A stretch of 64,000 nt of DNA from Nepenthes gracilis. Lineage: Eukaryota > Streptophyta > Magnoliopsida > Caryophyllales > Nepenthaceae. Location: the NCBI GenBank assembly GCA_033239525.1, contig BSYO01000030.1, positions 9,006,530-9,070,529 on the forward strand, written 5' to 3'. The notes under the pieces are model-generated. The model saw only the letters and a program-made list of their open reading frames with translations, did not search any database and had not been told where the DNA came from. Positions 1-12,633 of the stretch are shown one piece after another; the first letter of the stretch is position 1, and each line of letters starts with the position of its first letter. Both the position numbers and the translations under genes were made by a program.

Positions 1-344
1 TACTTTGTAGAAATATAAAAATATCAAAACAATAATAAAATAGTGTCCTACCTAAAGCATATGCATGAAATATCATATATAAGGCCTATATATAGGCTTT
101 TATGATTTTTCTTTATAAATAATTTACATATAAATATAATATTTTTAAAAAAATTATCCATTTATACAAAATAAGCAAAATCCTCAAATAATAGGGAACA
201 CTAAAATAATATCTCAATACATTCAGTAAAACTATATGTATATACATATATTCAAAGTGGGGTAAGTAGAAAAATAACATGTATACACAGTAAAATCTAT
301 CAAATATAAACAAAATTAGAGAAAAACTGAAATATACTAAAGAT
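1..344. other. AT-rich intergenic sequence
   Basis: Very AT-rich DNA at the window edge. I see no coding signal; the short open frames are low-complexity hydrophobic translations of AT-rich DNA. Confidence 0.6.
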
Positions 345-1082
345 TAAATTTAGATATACTTATTTTAACTCTTAAATATGACAAATCTAACAAGATAATG
401 CTTTAAAAGCACTCTTCTTTTCTTCCTCTCTCTTCTTTTCCTTCTCTCTCTTCTTTCTCTTCATTCCTTGCAAAAATGCCAAAAAACAGTGTAAAGTATG
501 CTTATCTAAATGAATTAGTGCATCAAAACCACTCAGACACGCATCAAGCACTGCCCCATTTCTCATTCACACGTGTGCACCACATTAGGCGCAACTTAAG
601 TACGAGTAATTTACTAATTCTACACATGAGCACTATAAAAGCATACTTTAAGCAGCATATAATTTACTTGAAATATGCCTAAGCACTCCAAAGGTGTTCA
701 TTGGATACGCACAATCTGCCTAAAATACATACGAGTGCACATCAAGTATACATTAGACATCAAGCCTGTTTTTATTTTCAGATTTTTTTTAATTTTTTAT
801 TGTATACAAAGTTTTCATAGACTCAAAATAAATCAATGATATCAAAATAAATTATGTGGAAATCCAGTGTTTCAACGCACATATGTCAACTTGTTATAAA
901 TAGTCCATGTGGCCAATTTTAACTCATATTATTTGAGTTTTTGAGATTCCAGAGAAAGAAAAGAGAAGAAAAAAAGAAAAAAGAGACTGAAAGAGGAAAA
1001 AAAAGTATATTTAAAGTGAAAATTAAATGAGTCCAAGTAAACCTTTGATAATTTTAAATTAAAATAAGTATATTTAAATTTA
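345..1082. mobile_element. Candidate foldback/MITE-like DNA element with terminal inverted repeats
   Basis: The left end (345 onward) reads TAAATTTAGATATACTTATT. The right end (about 1058-1082) is its inverse complement with very few mismatches over ~24 bp. Just inside, a pyrimidine-rich tract (414-470) on the left faces a purine-rich tract (952-1005) on the right, so the inverted symmetry continues subterminally. No transposase is present, so it would be non-autonomous. I could not find a convincing target duplication, and AT-rich DNA makes chance inverted repeats likelier. A related left-end sequence occurs near 46911. Confidence 0.45.
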
Positions 1083-3399
1083 TTTTTTTCTTTATTGCTA
1101 ATTATTTTTTTAAAAAATTATCAGAGTATTTCTTATCCAAGTGCTTATAAATGTGATATTTATTTATTTCTCTTGATTATATAAAGCATGTATGTAAATT
1201 TATTTTTATTTTATGAAAAATTTAAAAGCTTGTATCTTAAATTGATATATATCATTGTTGGAGTCCTGAAAGCCTTGTACATGTGCTCTTGTATATCTTT
1301 TGTTTTTAAGTATTTTAATAAAAATCCTACTTTGATTTTGATAAAATTTCTACTTTAATTTTGATAAGATAATTTATTTTTTTATATTTGAGAAAAAGTT
1401 TATATATTTATATTTTAATATAGAGTTTTTAATTTTGACAAAATAAGAATTATTGTAAAAAATTAAAAAAACTAAATATTTAACTTAACATTTAAGGGTT
1501 AAAAAAATAACGTTTTACTTTAATTATAAGAAATAATATGTAATTGGCTACCCAAGGGTCATGAGTAGTGATATATGTTCATTAGTTATATAAAAATATT
1601 CATAAGTTGAACTTTAATATTCGACAATTATTAATAAGATAATCATCAATTTTTATTGCTTATATGTTTGAAAGATTTTTGTATATTTATTTTTTGATAT
1701 GTTGAGATATTTTTCTACATATACAATTATATGTTTTTGAACAAATTTAATATGCTTTAAATCCATATTTGTATATTATTCTCATGTATTTTATCACTGT
1801 TTTGATATTATTGATATTTCAGTTTTGATTATTAATATTATCAATTGCATATTCATTTATCATATCCAAATAAAAAAATTATATATACTTTATTGAGTAT
1901 TGCATTTACTTTTGCCGCCTTTTTACTGATATTTCAAATTAGTATGCTTGAATATACTTGCAATAATTTTGGGCATTGCAGAGGCTTATGGAGGAAATAA
2001 TTTTAAGATATTTTAATTGTTTTTTAATTATTTGATTAAAATTTTATAAATTTAGTATTTTTAGATTATCTGTATTACGGTTACGGTCTAAGAATTGTTT
2101 TATTCAATATAACGTTGGATATCATATTGTTGCTTATTTTAATTTTGAATTTGATATTTTTTTATTTATGGTTTATGTTGATTAGGAGATGAACATACTT
2201 TGATAATTATTTATTATTTGACTGTTTACTGATAAGTGTTATGAAATCACAACCCAGTATTTGGATTGAATTTACGCCAATTGATTAATTGTTTATTTAT
2301 GTTTTTATGTTGATTGATTGCGATTTTTTTTTTTTTTTGTGAGAGTAAGCCATCTATAATATTGTCACATATAAAATAGTGCAATGCTATTAGCCATTTA
2401 GATATATATTTGTATTAAAATTATTATTTTTAGTATGGAGAAAAAAAAGAAAAAAAGATTAAAAATTAAAATACGATATGATCTATATTTATTTTTGATA
2501 ATTCTGATACAAGTGATTATATGATTTAACGTGTGAATAATATTTCATTATGAAATAAATAAAAGACAAATACTATTCATGTATTATATATGTACCCATT
2601 TATATCAAAATTATTAATATTAGATATAGGCCTCACTTGCTTTGATTTTTTCTCTCATCATCATATTTTTAAGTCAAAATTAATGATTTCAATATAAATA
2701 ATATATAAGTATGTTCATAAAAAATTTTTTCTATATAAAATACTTTTATTGTATATTTGGTTATTAAAATAAAATAAGATAATAATAAAATAATTATTTT
2801 TAAAGAATAAAATAAGATATAAATTGAGTTAAAAATTATTATTTTTATATTTGGTTACTCATTTGAAATAATTATAAATAAATTAAGAATTAATTTTTTA
2901 ATATTTGATATATAATAATGGTAAGAAAAATAATATAAAAATTTATGTTATTGATTTTTTTACCCTTATTCAATAAAAAAAATATTCTATAATTATTTTA
3001 CAATTTTTATAATTAAGAAATCTCTGTAATTATAAATACAACCCATTTCACTATAATTAAAATAGTCAAATTTTGGCTTCATTATCATGAAACTTTGGTA
3101 AAAAACAAGTACAATAACAGAAATATGTAACGATATTCTAATTAATGAAATCATATTTCTAATTTCACTCTAATTATGTGAAATTTCTAATAAATAGAAG
3201 TAATTTTACAATAAAAATAAAATATTTGACATCCTAAAATCTAAACAATGTAAAACCAAATATGAAACAGCAATTGCAAAAAATAGGGAAATAGGGGAAC
3301 TTTTTTACCGTTCCTGTGTAGCAACTTTCTAATGTGAAGAGATGAACATGTTGAAAAAAAAAAATCAAAACTTTCCGAATATTTCTATGTAGGAGGAAA
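1083..3399. other. AT-rich intergenic DNA, no gene seen
   Basis: About 2.3 kb of very AT-rich sequence with homopolymer runs (for example the T run near 2326) and no open frame with recognisable content. 2740-3060 has repeated 'tatttggtta' and 'aaaataaaataagat' motifs that suggest an old non-autonomous repeat, but no borders can be fixed. Confidence 0.5.
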
Positions 3400-3930
3400 A
3401 AGTTACTGATTTTTAAATAAGGGTTTTGAAGAAGATAGAAGTGAGAGAAGATAAATATGGATAAAGATGAATAGGGTTTTGAAGAGTGATGAAAGCGAGA
3501 GAAGACAAATATGGTGATGATAGAAGGAGAAGAGAGTTACTGGTTTTTAAATAAGGGTTTTGAAAAAGATAGAAGTGAGATAAGATAAATATGGATAAAG
3601 ATGAATAGGGTTTTGAAGAGTGATGGAAGCGAAAGAAGACAAATATGACGATGATAGAAGGAGGAGAGAATTATTGGTTTTTAAATAAGGGTTTTGAAGA
3701 AGATAGAAGTGAGAGAAGACAAATATGGATAAAGATAAATAGAAGAGTGATGAAAGTGAGAGAAGACAAATATGGTGATGACAGAAGGATGAGAGAATTA
3801 CTGGTTTTTAAATAAGGGTTTTGAAGAAGATAGAAGTAAGAGAAGACAAATATGGATAAAGATGAATAGGGTTTTAAAGAGTGACAGAAGCGAAAGAAGA
3901 TAAATATGGCGATGATAGAGGATGACGTGA
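3400..3930. repeat. Tandem repeat, ~134-bp unit, about four copies
   Basis: The block starting 'ttactg(g)tttttaaataagg' recurs at about 3402, 3536, 3669 and 3795. Each copy continues with gttttgaagaagatagaagt and then 'gacaaatatgg' motifs. The unit is roughly 127-134 bp and the copies differ by scattered substitutions and one short deletion in the third. The purine-rich sequence has no sustained reading frame. Confidence 0.85.
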
Positions 3931-4369
3931 ATTGGAGAGAAAACGAAAAAAGAGATGGAGAGAAGATGAAGAGGGACGAACGGTTAGGAGAGAAGACAAA
4001 AGAGAAAGCAGATGAGAGTTTTGAACAATAGATACAAGAACAAATATATGAATAATTTGGATGAATGTTGAAAATATTAGAAGTAAAACGATAATATTTA
4101 TAGGAATAGTTATTTTTTAAATATAAAAAATAAATAATAGTAAATAAATTTTAATATTTTTTATTTATTAATTTGGATAAATATTTATTCATTTAGAAAT
4201 ACTTATTTCATATAATAAAATAATAAAATATAAAAATAAATATTTTTTTAGTAATAATATAGAAATAAAATTTTTATTTTCACATATTAAATGAGATATT
4301 ATTTTCATGCCGATGAAAATGTATTCTTTGTTGGGATCCTGGTAGTTAACTTTCAACGGATTTCGCACA
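3931..4369. other. AT-rich spacer upstream of the LINE
   Basis: Purine-rich sequence grading into AT-rich DNA. No gene seen. The 5' end of the LINE cannot be placed exactly; base composition shifts toward higher GC at about 4370. Confidence 0.4.
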
Positions 4370-5061
4370 AACATAAATACACGAACCTTCTTCCCCGTCG
4401 TTCTCATTCCAAACCTTGGATCTGGTTCTTGTCGGCAGCCGCTTGGCCGTTGAGACCGAAACTTTTCCACCTCTTCATTCCACTTCTCTACCGCGTCCCA
4501 TTTCATCTCTTTCCTCTTTTTCCTCACCCGATTTAGACTCGCGTTTTTCTTCTTGCTTGGTGGACCTAATCAATCTCTCGCATTTCTTCAAGGCGGAGGA
4601 TCTTTCTTTGTCGCATTTTGGTAACGTTTCCTCTGAGGTTGGGCTTTCATTTCAAAGAGCATCAAGATCTCCTATTCTGAGGTTGCCACTCTGCGCTTCG
4701 TAAGGGTTGTTCCTCTGAGAGGCCTAAGAGAGGTGACCTATTCTCCTCTCTCTATTTCTTTCCCTTGCCGACGTTCGGAGGTGTTCTCCCTCCATCTCCA
4801 ACGTTTGGTGGTGATGCTACTGTATTAAAAATTGAAATGGAGTCTCTATCGCTCTGCTTAAAGAATCAAATATGAAACTTCATACACCTTAAAGTTCATA
4901 GAACGAAAAGATCTTTTTTCCACTGCCCTCTGGTTCAATTTTTTCCCTCCATTATCTGTTGGTGATTGGAAGATTGTAAAGCCGCTCTAATATTGCTCTT
5001 GAAGGGGAAAAAGATGGAACACTACGTTGGCGGGTTATTTCCTTGGTAAGAAAGTGGCCTT

Positions 5062-5595
5062 TTGACGGTTGATTCTATTGCTAAATGGCTCTGGAGCAAG
5101 CTTAGACTGGTCCAAGTCCTCTCAGATGCCAAGGGATTTTTCTACTTCAGATTCTCAGACAACCTCAGCTTGAGGAAGGTTTGTGATGGAGGCCCCTGGA
5201 CCTTTGCCGGCATGCCCATTTTCCCTCAAGGAATGGCATGTTGGTATGACCATTACTAAAAGCCATCATAGCAAAGTTCCTATTTGTGTAAATTTTCATA
5301 GTTTGCCTCTGGAATATTGGTCTTCCAAGGGACTTAGTTATGTAGCTAGCTCGGTTAGTACTCCTTTATTCGCTGATACTCGCACTGTGGTTATGTCTTG
5401 TCTTGGCTTAGCGAGAACCTGTATTGATGTTGATATTAATGTGGCTCTTCTTGATTCTATAGAACTTGTTATTGGATCTAGTCCTACCTCTGGTGATGAC
5501 CTTATAGTTGAAGTGGGGGTACAATGTTCATGAAAACCCACATTCTTCTCCATTTGTAAAGAGTATGGACATGGCCCTGGCTTGTGTAAAAAAAG
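5062..5595 (+). pseudogene. LINE ORF1 remnant: DUF4283 domain plus zinc knuckle
   Basis: The translated pieces contain KGFFYFRFSDNLSLRKVCDG, then PLEYWSSKGLSYVASSVSTP and FADTRT. These match the DUF4283 / gag-like N-terminal region of plant LINE ORF1 proteins, an RNA-binding RNP component. A frameshift near 5183-5260 separates the two halves. Downstream, CKEYGHGPGLC (about 5557-5590) is a degenerate CCHC knuckle. The frame is broken before and after, so this cannot be expressed as one protein. Confidence 0.8.
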
Positions 5596-6068
5596 TCCTC
5601 TGTTTCCAATGATGCTAAACCTGGCATTAAACCCAGAGAAAATGCGAAACAGAAGGCCTCCATACCATCTGTGAATAATCCCTCTGAGGCAAAGTCTTCT
5701 GATGGTGCTCTTATTGGTCCCTCTGTTGTCCCTTCTGATGGTTTTCATGTTGGCCCATCTGATGGACCAGCTCAAGGACCAGCTCTGATTATTACTCAGA
5801 TTAACCCTGATTCGGCCCCTATATCAAAAGGAACTGGAATAGTTTACTTCTTTCAACTCCTTTGCCCCTCTCCATGATCTATTGGACTCTACTGCTGACA
5901 CTTTGTCTGAAGCAGATAACATGATCTCAGATGATGATATTAAGGCTTTACCTGATGTGGGTGCACGAATTTTAAGGAAGGCTCAGGGGATTTGAAAGCC
6001 AACATAGACAAACGTAATGCATCTAAAAATAAGGAGCCCAAAAGACTTTCCCCTTTTGTTGACTTCAA

Positions 6069-6512
6069 ATGATTGATTCTGCCTGTTGGAATATTAGAGG
6101 TCTTAAATTAATGGCCTCCACAAAATAAATGAGGTAAAACACTTCATTCGTCAATATAAGCTTCATGTTTGCACAAATTCTTGAAACTAAAGTCCGTGCT
6201 TGTAATGTCAATTTTGTGTCCAATAAAATTGCTAAAGGGTAGAGTTTGGCCGCCAATATTTTGACCGATAGCAATGCCAGGATTTGGGTTGGATGGGATC
6301 CTGATGTCTTGAATGTTCAAATTTCTCTTACTAATACTCAAATTATTCACTGTGAAATTGCTTCTAAAATTGACAATGTTCCTTGTTTATTCTCTGTTTA
6401 TGGATCTAATGATACCTCTACTCAGCGTAGCCTCTGGCATATCTTTGATACCATCTCCAACTCCATCAGGCTTCGCCCCTGGGCTGTTAGGGGAGACTTC
6501 AATGCTCTCTAG
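6069..6512 (+). pseudogene. LINE ORF2 endonuclease remnant
   Basis: MIDSACWNIRGLK at 6069 matches the conserved start of LINE endonucleases (W-N-I/V-R-G-L, carrying the catalytic Asn). Further on, 6246-6512 encodes RIWVGWDPDVLN and, later, RPWAVRGDFNAL; the GDFNA motif is the conserved GDFN block. Stops and frameshifts lie between them. The enzyme would nick target DNA to prime reverse transcription; this copy is dead. Confidence 0.82.
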
Positions 6513-6862
6513 AATCCCTCCTAGTTCTTTGGAGGCCATTATGATGAATTGTCTGAGCATTCCTTTGATGCCTGCATTCTTAAATGTTAATTGTCTGATT
6601 TGGCTCATGATGTCCTTTTTTTGCTTGGAGTAACTGCTGTGATGATACCTTCTGTACTATGAGGAAGTTGGATTGTGTTCTTGTCAACGATAACTAACTT
6701 GTCAGCTGACCTTCCTCTTTTGTCGGGTTTTCCCCCCTTCTATTTCTGATTACACTCTAGGGTTTCTCATGGATGGAGCTGGTATTGCCCCCAAAAGAGG
6801 TATGTTTAAATTTAATAATTTTATTTGCTCTCAACTATAATTCTCCGAGGCTGTTCACAATG

Positions 6863-7255
6863 TGATGCAGATATCAGGAATATTCCAAATTAAGTTATTT
6901 GAGATTTATTTGATTTTGATTTAATTTAATTTTATTTGATTGGATTTTAAGAGATTTTATTTGATAATATTTTATTTTAGGCAATTATGTTTGATTATTT
7001 TTTTATTTTAATATGTCATTAATTAGAAAATTATATTTGTTTCTTAATTAACCTTGGAGTAATATTTCTCTATATAAGGATTATAGTTCTCATGTTGATG
7101 GTATTATTGATGAGTTGAATGAATATTGAGTGATTGTAATTTCCTTTTCTTTTTATTGATTTTTACTTCTCTTTTATCCGTTCAGTTCTTTTGTTTCTTT
7201 CCCTTCTGCTAATTTCTTCTTCTTCTCCTCTTATCCTTCCCCCTTCCCTGCATCA
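6863..7255 (+). mobile_element. Solo LTR (393 bp) inserted in the LINE
   Basis: Begins TGATGCAG and ends CTGCATCA, which are perfect inverse complements, with TG...CA termini. It is flanked on both sides by CAATG (6858-6862 and 7256-7260), a perfect 5-bp target duplication. It contains a TATA-like ctctatataagg (about 7069-7080) and a CT-rich 3' part. It belongs to the same LTR family as the elements at 19385-20864 and 22855-31879. Absence of any internal region implies LTR-LTR recombination after insertion. It interrupts the LINE between the endonuclease and RT regions, so it is younger than the LINE. Confidence 0.93.
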
Positions 7256-7639
7256 CAATGCCTGGTCCAACCCAATCTCTGCTTTCCCAATGTTTCAATT
7301 ATTGGAAAACTCAAACATGTTAAAAGGGCCCTCAAAGCCCTTAATTCTGATATGGTCAATGTCACTGAAGTTGCCCTTTAGGCTAAGATTGAGTTGGAGG
7401 GTTGTCAGCTTGACCTCAATCACAGTCTTATTTGCCAAAGTCTCATTGAAAAAGAAAAGCTCCTGCGCCACTTGGGGGAGAAAAGCCCTTGATTCTTTAA
7501 GATTTTTTTTTTTTTAAAGGAATAATAAGAGAATATTGTTGCTCACTAGAGATGGTTCTCTTACAGACTCTATTGAAGAAGTGAAACTGATTGTTAAGGA
7601 CCACTCCTGTAGGCTTTTTAGATCTTTCACCTGGAGAAC

Positions 7640-8230
7640 TCCCTTATGGCCGAGATCACTCCTTATATTTTCAAGTCTGTTCCTAATTCTGCTCTTGCAG
7701 ATCTCATTACCCCAATTAATATGAATACGATTAGAGACTACTTATTTAGCATTGGTGATGACAAGGCCCGGGGTCTGGACGGTTTCTCAGCTTGGTTCTT
7801 TAAATCCTCATGGGATATTGTTGGTTCTCTATTCTCTGAAGCCATGCAAGATTTTTTTTATCTATGACAAATTGCTTAAGCAATCGAATGCTACTTTAAT
7901 TGCACTAGGCCCTAAGGTTCTAACATCAGGCAATATCTCTGATTTCAGGCCTATATCCTATTATGATACTGTCTACAAAGTGATCTCTAAATCCTTGCAA
8001 TGCGGCTCAAGGTGGTTCTTTTGGATCTTATTCATAACTCTCAAACGGCTTTTATTCTGGGGAGAAATATTTGGGACAATATCTTCCTTGCTCATGAACT
8101 TCTTAATAGATACCATTTGAACAAGGGACAACCAAGGTGTTCTATGATAATTGATCTTCAAAAGGCCTTTGATATAGTTGAATGAGATTTCCTTATCACT
8201 GTTTTTTGTCTCATGGGCTTTCTTACCCAT
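7640..8230 (+). pseudogene. LINE ORF2 reverse transcriptase remnant
   Basis: Blocks seen in order: GDDKARGLDGFSAWFFK (RT block 1 in plant LINEs), ISDFRPISYYDTVYKVISK (the FRPIS block), NSQTAFILGRNIWDN (Q-x-A-F-I-x-G-R) and MIIDLQKAFDIVE (the K-A-F-D block carrying the first catalytic Asp). Frameshifts separate the blocks. The following Y/F-A-D-D block was not found, so polymerase activity is lost. Confidence 0.85.
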
Positions 8231-8639
8231 TTCATATAATAGGTGAATTAGTGAATCTCAACCCCTTCTTCATCTCCTTTGACTGTGAATCGGTTGGGAT
8301 TTTTCCAATGCTAGGGGACTGCAGTAAGGCTGAGTGGTTCCGCTCTTACCTCCTAAAAGATAAATGCATATGGACTCTAAAAATTCCTCACAATGCTCCT
8401 TAGAGTTTAAGGAAGAGTTTGACATTAAGAGACCCTATCAAACCGTTTGTTAATTTTATCGTTGTAATGGTTCTACTTGGCTACAGAAAGATTTATGGCA
8501 TCGTTTTGGTATTATTTATAATTGTCGTCACAACATCTTTTTAACCGTTGTTAACTTGCTCCTTTTTTATTCTTATGTTAATAGCATCATCTAGGACAAT
8601 CATTGGTGTTGGCCGATTAATCTTGATTTGTATATGGAG

Positions 8640-9310
8640 ACCCTAATTCTTAATATGTCGCACTATGAACTGGATCTTGTTTTCCGTGACAGACCATTTT
8701 GGATTTCTAAATCAGATGGGCACTTCAGCGCCTACTCTGCCTGGAGAATTTTCCAACCATAAATATCTATTGTACGATGGCACATCTTGATCTGTTATTT
8801 GGTTAGAATTGTCTCCCACTCTTTCATCATTTGGTTGGCCATCAAAGAAAGATTGGGTATGAAAGAGTTGGTCTCTGAATTCTTGAGTTGCAACCCTCTT
8901 TGCTCTCTGTGAATCAGAACAGGAAACACATTATCATCTTTTCTTCATGTGTGTTTTTTCCCAAGCAGGTTTGATCCATTATATGTGCTAAGACCAAATG
9001 TCGATGACCGCCTTCTAATTGGGCCACGTATTTCTTGGGCTAGCCTCAAATGGAGAGGAAAACATCACAATACAGTCATCTACGTGATTGTTCTTGTGGC
9101 TTTGATTTATCACATTTGGAGAGAGGAACAATACCATTTTCAATAATGAGCAGGTCCGAGATCTTAGAGATGTCGTCAACCTTATCATACAATGTGTACA
9201 GGATCGTATTTCTACTTTGGTTATGCCTCTTAATGCTCATACAAGGAATATTTTTAGACTTTGGCGTATCTTCCCTTCTAGACTCACTTGATGTACACTT
9301 TTCTTGTTTT
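8640..9310 (+). pseudogene. LINE ORF2 C-terminal region (zf-RVT-like)
   Basis: Around 8700-8900 the frame shows FWISKSDGHFSAYSAWRIF and then SFIIWLAIKERLGMKEL, which match the zf-RVT region of plant LINE ORF2. 9090-9145 encodes VALIYHIWREEQYHF, matching the terminal 'IYxIWxERNxRxF' motif. The frames are broken by stops. The last part before the tail is non-coding. Confidence 0.75.
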
Positions 9311-9449
9311 TAAGATGTATTGTCTGATGTTTCTTGTATAGTCATATGACTTTTGATACCTTTTGTGCTAGTATTGGTTTTCTTAGGTGGCTATCCTTTG
9401 GATCATGCCCTCTGTATATTTTCTGTCTTGAATACAATTATTAATTAGC

Positions 9450-9473
9450 AAAAAAAAAAAAAAAAAAAAAAAA
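9450..9473 (+). repeat. LINE poly(A) tail
   Basis: Run of 24 A directly after the LINE 3' region. It marks the 3' end of the retrotransposed copy and confirms plus-strand orientation. Confidence 0.9.
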
Positions 9474-12369
9474 GAGTAAAAGAAAATTTGAACAGAGATC
9501 TCAATTGAAAGCACTGCAACCCAAACTTAGGGTTTGTTTCTCTCAATTGCTGATCTCTCTTGATGGTCACCCTTCCTCTCCCATCGGCAGTTCTTATCCT
9601 CTTTCTTGATGGAGAGTCTCCTGCTTTTCTGTTGATGGTCTCCATCTCTCTGTCTCTCCAAGTGACCTCTCTCTCCCCCTTTGATAGCGACTTCTTCATC
9701 ACTAGTGAGTCTCCTTTCTCCTAACTCAAATTTCATTGTGCTGGGAAGTGGGACGTTTGGAGGAAATAAGTGTGGGAATAGGAGTTGAGATGTGTTTGGG
9801 ATTAAGAACACACATACTCTATTTAAGCTGATTGACTCCTTTGAGTGAGATTCAAACCAAGGCTTAAATTTTTTAGAATTTTTGTTATGGGTACCAAATG
9901 TTTCACTTCTTGTTCTGCTGTTCAGATTAGTTTTGAATCTTGGAAGATACTGTCCTTTACAAAGCAGATGTACTAACGTTAAACAAACTTTTCCATGATC
10001 CTTTGGTGTCAATGTGGTGCCTTCCAAAATGTGAACCGATTTATATCATTTGTTGTGCTTTTTCTTTTTTTTTTATAACTAACTTTTGTCTTATCCTTTT
10101 TAGTTGACATAATTTGATCAAGTTTTTATCTATGAAATCTAAATTACTTGGATCATGCCTAGCTCAAATGTGTGAAGTGCTTCAACTCAGCAGGATGATC
10201 GAAGCGTACTTTGGTTATGTGAGATACATGCATTATAAAGGCATCACACAGAGACATATGGTAAACGATTCTTTGGTTGTGTTGAGTATAATTCTAGTGA
10301 GAAAGTAAATTGATGGATATATTTAATTTTTTTAATTGAGTTTTATGATTAACTATTATAGTAATATTGGCTGGTGCTTTTATATAGGATCCAAAGCATT
10401 ATGGTATTTTTAATGGTATGATCAACCAGTTTGCAGTCATCTTCAGAAGATAAAACGTTGGCTAATTAAAGGGAGATAATACCGCATGCCCAAGCTTATA
10501 GTCAGAATATTATAATGGCAACGATGCCAGGTAGGGAAAGGAAGAGCAAGGTGGGAAGCAAATATGAAGCATGAAGCCCATACACGTTTGGAATTGGACA
10601 ATGAGTATAGTATTATAGCATTTTCTTTACTGGTTGTCGTGCTTTTTTAAGGTAATTTCGAGCATTTCATTCTTAAAAAGTAGATTCCCATGTCCCTAAT
10701 TTTAATAATCAAATGTCTAATAGTTTTGACTTCGTTCAATACTGCGTTGATCATTTAGTTCAAGTTCTGTTTTTTCCTTTTCAGATGGGAGCAAGTAAGT
10801 TTCTTATAATATCTCGTGAATTTACTTTTTCTCAGATTATAGACATAATTCTGCTTAAGTACGACAGAAGATAGTACGAATTTGCTGCTATCACATAATA
10901 TCACGTTAATTTTGGCTTTACAAGTCATTCTCGTCAAGCCTCTTAGCCTAAGATGTTCTTTGTCACGTTGAGATAGCTACACCCAGGGGTGAACTATCTT
11001 ATTATCCCATCAATACCATTTTTATAACTTCTCCTCCTCACTCTAAAACCGAGATATTTCGCATATCATTTGTAGTACTCTCACTTCAACAACGGCGTTG
11101 AAAATCACACCAATCTTGTATTCTTCAATTTCGTTTCATACATTCCTACTATTATCCAATGATATGGTTAATTTTAGTCCATTTACATCAAGGAGTCTGA
11201 CTTCCCACTTATGTTGGCGATTTATATGGTTCACAAAAACTAGGGAGATCAATTGCTTAGGTGATATGTCAACCTCCAAACCTGGAAAAACAACATGAAT
11301 CAGCCACCAAAATTAATGGGTTGCATGTCTTTTCATTTTACAATGAATCAGGAACAGTGCATATTTAGATGTTTTCCTATCAAAGCCTTTTTTGGTGCAT
11401 AAATATTAAAAAACGTAACAATGATGCATGATGTCCTTTCATAGCTGCAGTATATCTTCTTGAAGCTTTGTTAAAGACAAAATCAATCCAAAAATGAATC
11501 AAAACATAGAGCTAGAAGCCGAGAAGAATCTACTTATTGTAAGCAAACAAAAATGAATTACAGATATCTGGAAGAAATTCCAGAGTGAGAGAGCGAAGTT
11601 TGAGAAAGGTGCACAGTTAAAGCCCTGGTATCCGGTTCTATGGACCTGAAATAATTGTCTTTTCCATAGTATTATAACTCTATAGTCAATATTTTTATAT
11701 GAGGAATCATCAAACTCAGTTACTCACTGTTGTTGCTAATCTTTCCTTAAAATTCTAGATAGATAGATATAAAGATCTTTTGTGATCCCTAAAATTATAT
11801 TAGTAGATAAAGAATTTGGGGTCTTTTGGTTGATGAGGCGACTTGGGTTTGCAATCTTTAGCTTTACCTTTTTCAAAACAAAGGAGAGAACAAGGCATTT
11901 TGTTCTTGATGGAGAGTTCATTTATTTTTATTTTCTGTCATGAAAAGGTTGTAATTATGGAAATAAAATCATGCGTAACATAAGGGAGGGGAAGTCGATA
12001 AGTAAAGTTAAGAAAGACAAAAAGAATTTTTTTTATATTTATTAAATTTCATTTAATGCTAAAGCCACTTAAATACTTTATCCCAGAAACAAGCAAATAA
12101 AAACTTAGAAACAAGCAGTTCCTTTACAGTGGCTTGATCAAACTTGTGAAGCAAAAATTCAAAATCATCATTATTGAAATTTTGCAATGCCCTTGAAAAT
12201 TTCATGTAGGACTCAGATCAACAAACCAAGCTGAAGCAAGCTTTCAACAAGACGAAGTTCACTTGCATACCGACAATACTTGAGCTCAAACTCATTACAA
12301 CTCGTTAATTGAGTTTCAGACAAAATGACTTGCCAATTTGATGCCCCAGCAGCTCACTACTAGTACCAT
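9474..12369. other. Unassigned region between the LINE and the NAL1-like gene
   Basis: About 2.9 kb. The first 550 bp is CT-rich with a 166-codon minus-strand open frame (9527-10027) that lacks recognisable motifs and reads as the reverse of pyrimidine-rich DNA. 10114-10308 has a 64-codon open frame I cannot assign. No splice-consistent gene could be built. This may hold remnants of old elements or distal 3' flank of the neighbouring gene. Confidence 0.4.
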
Positions 12370-12375
12370 TTTATT
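12370..12375 (-). promoter_or_regulatory. Candidate poly(A) signal of the NAL1-like gene
   Basis: AATAAA on the minus strand, about 260 bp past the stop codon at 12634, a plausible 3' UTR length. AT-rich context means other sites may be used. Confidence 0.4.
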
Positions 12376-12633
12376 CTCCTAATTTCAAACGTCAATGTTT
12401 CCACCATCTATGCCAAAATGTACAGATGATGCAATGCGAATTACACCACACAAATCCCACCAAAACACTCTATCTATATCTACTGAATCTGTAGGTACTC
12501 CTGGACATTGACGTGAGAAACTGCCAAAAAAAAAAAAAACTCCCTTGAAGATGGCAACAGCCATGGACTTCATATTTGTCTAAAGATTTGGGTTTCTTTC
12601 CCAGCAAAGAAAGAAAAAACAGAGACTTGGATT

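Larger units (their letters stand above)
4370..9473 (+). mobile_element. Decayed L1-type LINE (non-LTR retrotransposon)
   Basis: In order, the plus strand carries an ORF1 with a DUF4283-like domain and a single zinc knuckle, an apurinic endonuclease start, reverse transcriptase blocks, a zf-RVT-like and terminal region, and a 24-base poly(A) tail. This is the standard order for plant L1-type LINEs. Many stops and frameshifts break the ORFs. The RT catalytic FADD-type block cannot be found between about 8230 and 8640, so an internal deletion is likely. A solo LTR interrupts the element at 6863-7255. No target duplication was found around the poly(A) tail, so the 5' border is approximate. Confidence 0.88.

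Noticed and set aside
4189..4703. Overlapping open frames on both strands near the LINE start
   Set aside because: No domain similarity; probably LINE 5' UTR and AT-rich flank.
9474..9500. LINE target-site duplication
   Set aside because: No matching sequence found around 4200-4500; AT-rich DNA gives only chance similarities.
9527..10027. 166-codon minus-strand open frame
   Set aside because: Overlaps CT-rich DNA next to the LINE tail, has no recognisable motif, and no splice or promoter context supports it.
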